Source of the DNA: Tulasnella sp. 424 | Taxonomy: Eukaryota; Basidiomycota; Agaricomycetes; Cantharellales; Tulasnellaceae | Length of the DNA: 64,000 nucleotides | Assembly: GCA_019633425.1 (NCBI GenBank) | Contig: WSUB01000007.1 | Location: forward strand, 1-64,000 | Direction of reading: 5' to 3' | Shown here: positions 55,852-64,000 of the stretch, piece after piece | Layout: every line of letters starts with the position of its first letter | Position numbering within the stretch: position 1 is the first letter of the stretch | Notes under the pieces: generated by a model | Seen by the model: the letters and a program-made list of their open reading frames with translations, nothing else | Database searches by the model: none | What the model was told of the DNA's origin: nothing | Translations under genes and position numbers: made by a program

Positions 55852-56675
55852 ATGACCGACACAGTGCTCTCCACTCTGTCAGTAGCGGAAGTGCGACAGG
55901 GCCTCGCAAGCCAGCAGGAACAGCAGGATCCCATGGAGGGCTTCAGGTCGATATTCATTTCCGACGCGCTGTCCATCGGTGCACTAAAGTTCGGCTCCTT
56001 CACCTTGAAGTCCGGGAGGTCAGGCAGGCGTAATTCTCTCTGTAACATTCTCGATCTCAACAAGTTGCCCTTTTCAGGTCGTCTCCGTACTTCTTCAATG
56101 CCGGTCTCCTGTGTTCAGGCCCCTTACTTGATACGCTAGCATCTGCGTATGCCGCTCTCATCGCGACCCAATTCCCTCGGGATTCTTTCGACGTCCTCTT
56201 TGGGCCGGCTTACAAGGGAATCGCACTTGCCGGAGCAACAGCATTGTGCCTTCACCGTGACCATGCCATTTCGGTGTCTTACGCTTACAATCGGAAAGAA
56301 GCCAAGACACACGGCGAGGGAGGTTGGGTTGTCGGCGCCGAGCTCAAGGGAAAGCGGGTCTTGATATTAGACGACGTCATCACTGCCGGGACAGCCATAC
56401 GTCAAGCCATAGATGGGATCACAAATGAAGGTGGAACGATCGTAGGGGTGGTGGTCGCTTTGGATAGAGAGGAGGTTGGTGGAGGGATCGAAGTTGTTCC
56501 AGGTGGGAAGAGCGCAGTAAAGGACGTGGATGACACGTTCTTGGGAGGAAAGGGAGCGGTGAAAGCGGTGGTTCGGATGCGCGACTTGATAACGTGGTTG
56601 GACAAGAACGGGCGACACGATGATGTCACAAATATGCAAGCCTACTGGGAGAAGTACGGCGTCAAGGATGCATGA
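55852..56675 (+). CDS. URA5: Orotate phosphoribosyltransferase
   Basis: Catalyses orotate + PRPP to OMP in de novo pyrimidine synthesis; cytosolic. Two exons, 55852-56018 and 56078-56675 (254 aa), with the intron splitting the Arg codon before SSPYFFNAG. Motifs: KFGSFTLKSGR, SPYFFNAGL, GPAYKGIALA, YNRKEAKTHGEGG (catalytic Lys region), and the PRPP-binding loop VLILDDVITAGTA. Near the C-terminus (about residues 205-228) it has a hydrophilic insertion compared with yeast Ura5, after ALDREEVGGG. The ATG at 55852 (MTDTVL) starts the only sensible N-terminus. It is single-copy housekeeping sequence wedged between Hel-E and the convergent Hel-F, whose stop is about 120 bases downstream. Confidence 0.95.
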
Positions 56676-56792
56676 GGTGGAATCCCCGTTGCGATATGTT
56701 TTTGTTCACCAATGAATAGAGAAGATATATAGTTGAAGGCTGTGTACCTGCTAGACAGAAGCAACTCCGTGGTTGAACGGTGTACGGACACC

Positions 56793-59700
56793 TTACTCAT
56801 CCTCCCGCCAGGGTTGATCTGCAGCAGCCTCCATACCCCTAACATCCTCGTCTTCTTCTTGCTCGTTATCGAGTGGTTGGTTGTTGAGGATAAGACCCTT
56901 TGTCCGAGCGATTAACTCCTCCATCTCCGTCTGGGCCTGCATCCGCACGGCCGCATCGTAACCAGTCTCCGCACTCTCAGGCACCTTGCCCTTCCCTTTC
57001 CCTGGCCCTGCTCTCGGCGGAGTCCTGTCCACGGGCTCGTTAGGATCCCAGCTAATTCGCCTTCCTTTCCAACCTCCGGACTTGTGCACGTAGTTAAGGA
57101 AACATCTCCAAAGCGGGTCGAGACCAAGGACGTCCGGGTCACCAATGACGATAAGAAGAGCTTGAGCACGGGTCATCGCAACGTTGAATCGACGAGGATT
57201 TGATACAAAGCCGAGGGTATGGCGGAGATCGAATTCGACGTATTTAATGCTGCTTCTGACAGTCGAGATGATGATGACGCGTCGTTCCTGCGAGGGTTGG
57301 TCGTGGAGGTTAGAGGCGGCCCAGGAAGACTGAGAACGACATACCTGGCCTTGGAACTCTTCCACCGAACCAACTTTGACGGAGGCATGTTGCGGTTTAA
57401 GAGCCATTCTGATCTTCTGGCACTGAGCATTATATGGCGAGATGACTCCGATCATATGGTCGGCTAGGAAGGGCATCGCAATTCGCAAACAACGAGGAGT
57501 TAAAAGATCTCATTCGACTCACTGAGACGTAGTCCAGAGTCACCCTTCAAATCCGAAATATAGTCCTTGACAGCCGAAGCCTCGTGGGCGTTAAAGAACG
57601 ACGGGGAAGTCGCCTGTCTCTCATCCTTCCCTATATGCGGCTCACAGTTCAGTCCCAGCTTTTCTCCTCAGAGGACCTGTATTCGCACCTTTAATGGCAT
57701 GGAAGACAATTGGGAACGTCGGGGTCGGAAGCTGCCACCACCTCAAGCAGCTATTTATTACCGTCGGGTCGGCATGCGCCTCGAGTTCGTTCTTGTAAAA
57801 CTCTTCGTTCGGGAATCGAAGGATCGCTTCGTGACTGCGCCAGTTCTTAATGAGCTTGACGACTCTGGTCGAAAAGAAAACGAAGCAGGTGAATCACTGA
57901 GGTCCTGAACAGGCCGAGATGGAGAGACGAACGTGACACCGTTAAACAAGTCGGGGTCGTAGACGGGCATGGTCATAAGTCGGTCTAGCCAGCTGGTGTC
58001 GAGTCCCAACCTCTGCGCCACGGGACTGCGAGTAATAGGTCCAAGTTGCTTGGGATCTCCCGCGAGGATGACCCTTGTGTTGGGCCCAGCGTTCATCTTG
58101 ACAGGAACCATCACTACGGGAAGGAAGCACCCCAAAATCTCAGTATTCGCTCTCACTCTTGATGAAGAGACCGCTGCAAACCGACCTTCTGGTTCACTCG
58201 CTTGCCCAGCCTCGTCCGCAAATATATGCGTGAAGTGCCCATTCTGCATGCCGATACCGTACATGACAGACGCGGAGACGCACGTCGAGACAACGACTCT
58301 AAAAGTCATCAACTCTTCTTTCCGAGGAACGTAGAACGTCCCGTCTGGGTTCAATCTCGAAAAGTCCAAGAGTTGACTGCGGAGAGTGTCCTTTTGCCTC
58401 GTGGGGGCGTTCATTCGGAAAAGCTGTCGTTTGTTGAGGAAGCGTCCTAGACGCTCGGCGATGATGTCCGCTGCGCTGTTGCTCGGAGCGCACGCTAGGA
58501 TCTTTGCGTTGGGTTGGTTGGTGAGGATTTGGCGGATAGCTTCTACGAGGACGACTGTTTTCCCGGTTCCGGGTCTGGTTACCGAAGAAATCACAACACA
58601 AAGACAATCAGGGGGGGTGGAAACCACCGGTTACAATCGGTCTAGACTCACGGCCCGAACACCACGAACGGCGCAGCCCCAGCAGGCAACTCCGCAATGG
58701 CCGTTACAGCAAGCCACTGAGGCGGGTTCGTAGCAATCTGTCGATCGAATGGCGAGTAGCGATTGATCTGACTGTTCACTGGTTTGCGCATCCTCAACTT
58801 CCTGACAATGTCTTCATTCGGGAACAAGACCCTCTCCTCGCAGAACTCAGAATGAGCCACCGCCTAAAACCAAGCCGGCTCTAAATCAGCACCCATTCCA
58901 AACGGGACTTGGGGGAAGAAAGGAACCCCTACCTGATGCATCCTCCTCAACGTTAGCCGATTCAACTCGAACCTTACGTCATACTTTTGTCCTTTAAAGC
59001 TGTTGAACGACGGGTGGAACTTGAGTCCGACTTCCAATAATTCTACCGTGTAGACGGAGCCACGGAACCAGTGTTCCTGGTCCGCGCGCTGGTTCGGGCG
59101 CTGGTTCGTGCGCTGGTTGTGGTTTCGGACTCTAATCTTGTCGCCGATGATGACGGAGGGTCGTTTTTCGGCGAGGCCGGGGACGGATACTTTGAGGTGC
59201 AAAGTCCTCTGTTAGGCAAGGGTGTAACGGTGGTGTCAAAGGAACTTACGGCTAAACAAGAGTTAATGAGGTAAGCTTCGATAGAAGGCAAGGGGAAGAA
59301 AAGGAACACTAACGCACAAGTAGTATCGCTCGTTCTGCCCAGCAAAAGGTACATTTTCCTGGTCGTAATTGACCATGTCCTTCCTGCAAACAGGCGCATA
59401 TCATCAGATTTCCACGTCTTCACACAATAAACCAACCGGAATCGAAATTCCTCACTGAGCTTGGATCTCTTCGAGCCAGAGCAACGCCTGCCAGTGCTTT
59501 TTGTACGTCTTCGTATTCACCTCAGCAGGTAACACCTCCGCTTTCAATGCCCGGATCCTTGCGCCAATCGACCCATCTTCGACCAGTACATTCAAGAAGG
59601 TCGGGACGTCGTTAAACGGCAGGCGATTCGCCCAGTCGATCTCAGCGAGCTGAGGTGGGGGTGGGCCGTCGATCACTGGCGCTTCGGCTTCTTTGGGACG

Positions 59701-60749
59701 TGGTTTGGGTTCTTGGTACGGTGCGGTTGGAGCGAGGAGGTCCAAGTCGGCTTGAACTGCGACGATGGCGTGGAGTGGACGGACGATGAAGAAGCGGGTA
59801 CGGCTCGAGTTGTCTTCGAAGATAATTTCGAGGCGGTCGTCGTAGTGGCCGCGGTTGCCTAAATGTGAAGATGCAGTTGCGCTCAGAAAGGGAGCGCTAG
59901 GCAACAAACGGGCAGTCTTTTTGCCCACACACGTACCTCTCGGGTTGAATTCTACTTTGAGACTAAAGTTGCTGCCCGCACCGAGCGTTATGGCTGTGTT
60001 GAGCCGAGCAGAGAAACTGAGGGGTGGTGGAATGAAAGAGGTTCGGTCAGTTCAGGGTCGCGTTTGATCCGGACCCGAATCGAGAGAACAAAAAAGAGCA
60101 AAATGAAGGGACGCACTTGGATTCTCTGAGGTGTGCGTAGGTTCCTACACTAGAAGTGACTCTCGCTTCACAAAGCTTGACTTTCCTTTGAGTGGTGATG
60201 CTGAACGCCTGGATTCTCGTGGGCTGGGTTTCTAGAGTCGCGAGCTCGACGGTCCCGAATTCCAACTCCTTCTCGCGTATGACTACCCCTCCTTTATCCT
60301 TGGCGGCATCTTGCAGGGCCGTTTCGTAAGTTAAAAACTTTTCCTTCCTCTTATGCGATACCGAGTTACAATGAACCAGCCACAAGTCGGCTCGAACCTC
60401 CGTCTTGCACGCCTCGCACCTCATCTCTTGGTTCGTTTGTTGCGTCGCGGAGCTCGCAGCGAGAGCGGCTACCCTCGTTCGATGCTTCGGGGTCTTTTCG
60501 TGGAACTGGTAGCTGTCCCAAGGAGGCTTATTGCCCTGCCTGGCGTTGCATATCCAACATTCCCAGAACTTGTTGCCTTGTAGAGCGGCTTTGTGTCGTT
60601 TCCCGTTGAGATGCTGGTCGAGGTGGAATTGGGTTGGCGTAAAGACTTTGCATACGTCGCAGGAGAAAGCGGTGTGGTTGAAAGGACAGTCTGGCGTGGA
60701 GCAGACTCCTTTGCTGAGGAGGTTTGGGCAGAGTGTGGTGGTGGGCATA
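56793..60749 (-). CDS. Hel-F: CCCH/JAZ-finger MOV10-like SF1 RNA helicase (divergent)
   Basis: Minus-strand gene starting MPTTTLCPNLL. CCCH finger (C-x8-C-x4-C-x3-H), then C2H2 fingers CDVC, CWIC and CEAC. MOV10-like region: [45 protein letters not shown] short QRTNQRPNQRADQ stretch is inserted after the RVRNHN segment. Motifs: GPPGTGKT split by an intron, [61 protein letters not shown]. Last residues PWREDE. It has an additional intron at 58864-58932 absent from the others. Alternative in-frame start codons exist upstream, but the paralogues support 60749. It represents a third clade. All core motifs are intact. Confidence 0.9.
59250..59251 (-). other. 2-nt micro-exon (CC) of Hel-F
   Basis: On the minus strand, introns 59317-59252 (gtgcgt...gtttag) and 59249-59190 (gtaagt...tcaaag). 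TT + CC + TATCCG reads Phe-Leu-Ser into [10 protein letters not shown]. Confidence 0.75.
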
Positions 60750-60997
60750 TGTAGCTGGTCGTAGAAGAAATAAAGCGTGGAGAGAAATTCGTCTCTGGTG
60801 TTGTGGTTTTTCCCAGACCGACGGCGCGTCGTTGGAGGGCCCAGCTGAATCCTTTTGTGGAAGGTGGGAGAAACGAGGCTGAAAGGTGAAACGTAACGCC
60901 GTTTATCACACGTGAGGTCACGTATTGTGACAATTCTTGGCCCTCGCACGCTTTCAGCCCCCACACGGCCACGCCTAGCCGCCAGACGAAGATGCAA

Positions 60998-62299
60998 ACA
61001 ACATATGCCGAAAGGAGCCTAGTATATGCGCACTAGCTCAAACACGTTTCTCAATTCCAACTTCGCCGATTGGATCCGATGAAAGACCTGAGTGCGCGGT
61101 GAGCCCTCTGTCTTGACAGCGCAGTTTAAAGCCCAGTTCTGTCGACAGCTAACCCACTGTCTGCAACGCTTTTAACGGGCCGACACCAATAGTCGATTTA
61201 TGGCTGCGAAACGTTTTATGTGCAGTCGTGCTTTACAGCCCACCGTTAGAGGTGAATAGCCTTCCATCCAATTGGATGGAAAGTCCCAAATCCTGGACGT
61301 ATCTAGCAAGCTAGGAGATCTGACCAACTATTATATCTCCTCAAATGTAAGATCCTGCAACATGTCAAGTCCTCTTCATTAGTAGAGACTTGATGGGCTT
61401 CGCTACGCCACTAATAACTCACGGCGTCCGCATACGTGTCACCCGACCTCGCGTAGTGCGCCCGAAACGCGCTGGCATTGCTAACAAAGCCAATTCTTCC
61501 TGTCTTTGAGCCGATCAGGGCTGTCAGTTGATAATTGCCTTCGGAGTAAAACGTATAAACACATGTCAGAACACTATATCAAAAATAATTGATCAGGTGA
61601 CCCACTTCCTTCTGCACTCCAAAGCGCCTGGATAGAGTTATCTACCGGGCAAACGCTCCAGACCGCCGATCGGGTTCTCGCCGCATCATTACTACCGATA
61701 GGCCCTTGGCCGTTGTCAGCAACTAACAACCCGCGCCTTATTATGCGGCCAGTCAGGACTGCTTATCTTTAAAGACACCATAATGAATAGGTTAGTCCTT
61801 ACTCAGTTAATCCCCGCCCAAGGGCTTGGTTTCCGATCTGACCAATTGCTAGGTACTTAAGATTGGGTTGTGAGTTCTAAGGCATACTAGCAATCTTTAG
61901 CGACGGGGGGGAGTAGAGCCAAATCGACCAAAACAGACGTACTTGGATCACAAACGAAACTGGGATATGAACGCATCCGGGAGTAAACTGAACGATCATA
62001 GCTCGAGATCGTCTGGCACATGTCCCAAATATTCTTTTTCCGATATCGCCGGAGAGCGTAGCACTAGTAGCTGAAACGAACAATCCCACAGAACCAGGAC
62101 AGCTAACCCGAATATAGCCGCTCTTGGTTGTGTTGGGGCTTAATGATGCCATTAGACCAATAGTGTCGGATGCAGAAGGAGCAGTGGGCTCGGGTGCGGC
62201 TGCTGGCGTTGGAATCGATGAGCTACTATCGATATACCATGCATTTTGGACGCGCGATCATAGAATCGTCAGCCGTCCGTTATCCGTCTCGATGTAGAA
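60998..62299. other. Intergenic, no gene seen
   Basis: AT-richer spacer with only short open frames on both strands and no recognisable protein, RNA or repeat structure. The first part should include the Hel-F promoter and 5' leader. It may hold worn transposon sequence, but I cannot identify any. Confidence 0.45.
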
Positions 62300-62620
62300 T
62301 CACGCTTGCCTCTCAGCTTCTCCGCCATCCTCCTCCCCTGGCCACTTATCTATCATCGCTTTCTGCAGTTTGGCCCAATCCTCCGCCACGTCCGGATCAA
62401 GTCGTATATACCACCTCAAGGCAGAGCCCACCACGCAGGCAGACACCAGCTCGATTATCCAATCATTATCCTTGGATCGGTTTGCTGCTCTTGCCTTTCT
62501 TCGGATCTCGTGAATAAAGTGTTCGCATTCTGCGCCATCGACTCCTTTAAAGGTGATTTGGCCGTCTAGAAAGGGATCCCGGGAGAGGTGGAGGTCACTA
62601 CAACTTTTGCTTTCATAGAG
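62300..62620 (-). CDS. Gag-like domain fragment
   Basis: Last part of an open frame that ends at 62300, encoding about 95 residues: FLDGQITFKGVDGAECEHF, then AANRSKDNDWIIELVSAC, GSALRWYIRLDPDV and DWAKLQKAMIDKWP. The pattern of a short N-terminal segment, a W, a CxxGxALRWY motif and a DW...L motif is similar to small gag-like proteins that I believe are widespread in Agaricomycetes, possibly domesticated from retrotransposons. Its 5' end is unclear: the frame continues without a stop into a fragment of the Hel-F gene. An intron near 62610-62660 is possible. Confidence 0.5.
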   Translation of the reverse strand, partial: LYESKSCSDLHLSRDPFLDGQITFKGVDGAECEHFIHEIRRKARAANRSKDNDWIIELVSACVVGSALRWYIRLDPDVAEDWAKLQKAMIDKWPGEEDGGEAERQA

Positions 62621-62839
62621 GAGAGTCAAAGAAGTCGAAAGAGCGACAAAGACACACCTTCCATATAAGCCTCTGGAAACCGAATGTGGAATGTCGTGCC
62701 CTGGATAAATGGCCGGGCTCGCGGGGAGGGGTGGTTGGCGTGCGCTAAGAACAAGTGAATCACGTGATGTGGCGCGGACCTGAGGAGTGGATGCCGTTTT
62801 TCGACTCGGCTTGAGGTCGCTCGGTGCCTCATCCACTTC

Positions 62840-63190
62840 GTCCATACAGAGGAGGCTTATTGCCCTGTTTGACTGCAATATGCGGTAGGGTCGTTTCTCG
62901 TCGAGATGCTGGTCGAGGTGAAATTGGGTTAGTGTAAAGACTTTGCATACGTCGCAGGAGAAAGCCAGTGTGGTTGAAAGGACAGTCCAGCGTGGAGCAG
63001 GCTCCTTTGCTGAGGAGGTTTGGGCAGAGCTCGGTGGCGGGCACATGGAGAGCTGATTGAATGAGATATACGGAGCTGAGAAAAAAGTCTGTAGTGTTCT
63101 GGTTTTCCCATAACTGATGGTTGAACGGTTTTTGGAGGGGCCTGGTTGTTCCCTTGTGAGGAAGGCGGAAAAACGAGGCTGAGGCTAGTG
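62840..63190 (-). pseudogene. Broken copy of the Hel-F 5' end
   Basis: Homologous to 60500-60890, including about 110 bases of 5' flank (ttttccca and gaaaaacgaggctga blocks). It encodes a CCCH finger (LCPNLLSKGACS, DCPFNH) and the first C2H2 finger (FSCDVCKVFTLTQFHLDQH), but in two different frames because of one extra base between them. Homology fades after QGNKPP and the sequence changes to unrelated DNA leading to the gag-like ORF. Confidence 0.8.
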
Positions 63191-64000
63191 GGATTTCGGT
63201 GGCCGTCGGAATATAAATATTATATTTTTCTAAGACAATCGTGCTCCAGGATGAAGTGGAGAGACGGCTGTTAGGGCGGCTCGCCAATGGACATGACGGT
63301 CGCTCGAGGCGTGGCAGCGCTTGTTACGACTGAGATTGAACGGCAATCGGATTGCTAATGACCGTGACGGGAACGCTCGAGCTCGGAGCGTCCAGTCACA
63401 GACTGATGGAACGTACTTATAAGCTGGCCGTAGACATTGAACAGACCTAGACAGCAGTCGGTGTGGGTCTGCGATGCTCCCAGAAACCGCCGAGAGCTCC
63501 CGACCCGAAGATACTTGCCCCAGACTAGAATGCTGTGTACGATAGTAATCTTGCATATACCCGCGATCTTCTGTTTATGAGAACAAGGGATGTTGTGAAA
63601 TGGCCTTGGGGTATTCAATGGGATTTTGTTGTGGTCAGGCACTCGGTCCTGACGTCATTCGCGTCGGGCCCATGTCCGGAGTCTGAAGCACGGCACAACG
63701 TCTCTTCAATTGGGCCGCGATCAAATGTAATAGAAATTTTCAGACTCTGGTAGATGTACCCATATGCTCTCATACGGGATCAGACCGTCCTTCTTTCTTG
63801 GGGAGAGGGCGGTCTTCGACGCGCTCAGCAATCGGGCCCACCAATATCAAAAGAGCCTGCGTGTAGCTTCTATAAGCATACTTGAACTAGATCTTAGAAT
63901 ATCAAGCATAAGTAGCGGGCTCTTTGGGGAAAGGAATGGAATCCATTCGGAAGCGGTCTGCAGCGATGGGCGAAAATGCACCGAACAGGGTCCGAACCAT
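63191..64000. other. Right end of window, nothing recognised
   Basis: Only short open frames without similarity that I recognise. No tRNA, repeat or splice-supported gene seen. A gene could continue beyond the window edge. Confidence 0.4.

Noticed and set aside
1..64000. CRISPR arrays, bacterial operons, phage or insertion sequences
   Set aside because: Sequence is clearly eukaryotic with spliceosomal introns; no regularly spaced repeats or transposase found.

Overview
The window is nuclear DNA from a filamentous basidiomycete, most likely an Agaricomycete. Genes are interrupted by many short (about 50-95 nt) GT-AG introns. There are two CBM1-GH6 cellobiohydrolases typical of plant-wall degraders, a large F-box family, a NIPA-type Mg transporter and an orotate phosphoribosyltransferase. 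The species cannot be named from sequence alone.

Layout. 1-7.4 kb: a tandem duplication (period about 4.83 kb) of a secreted GH6 gene with its upstream region; the left copy is cut by the window edge. A decayed 5'-truncated F-box pseudogene sits exactly at the end of the left repeat unit. 7.7-9.4 kb: NIPA transporter gene. 10.8-20.0 kb: two tandem SF1 RNA helicase genes (Hel-A, Hel-B), separated by a junction of an F-box C-terminal fossil and a copy of the NIPA promoter plus exon 1. 20.2-30.9 kb: six minus-strand F-box genes in tandem; several spacers keep remnants of the helicase 3' end. 31.4-36.4 kb: a single-pass membrane protein, a tRNA-Gly(TCC) with an intron, and a CCDC6-like coiled-coil gene. 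37.1-41.8 kb: an unknown alpha-helical protein with an apparent frameshift, a small nuclease-like ORF, and a seventh F-box gene of another type. 42.6-55.7 kb: three more tandem helicases (Hel-C, -D, -E). 55.9-56.7 kb: the OPRT gene. 56.8-60.7 kb: Hel-F on the minus strand. 62.3-63.2 kb: a broken copy of the Hel-F 5' end joined to a gag-like ORF. The last 0.8 kb shows nothing recognisable.

Main point. Six MOV10/SDE3/HELZ-like helicases lie within 50 kb. Each has one N-terminal CCCH finger, three U1/JAZ-like C2H2 fingers (a type that binds dsRNA in known cases), a MOV10-like beta region and a complete set of SF1 motifs. MOV10/SDE3/HELZ relatives act in RNA silencing, mRNA decay and control of retroelements and viruses, so a locally expanding RNA-surveillance or defence locus is a reasonable inference. 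It is not proven here. All six genes share an unusual gene structure: a 2-nt micro-exon just before the V-P-G-L motif, and an intron splitting the Walker A motif. For Hel-B the complete 12-exon model including the micro-exon is exactly in frame (1,010 codons plus stop). The F-box genes appear to have amplified in units that include the adjacent helicase 3' end, leaving fossils that record the order of events.
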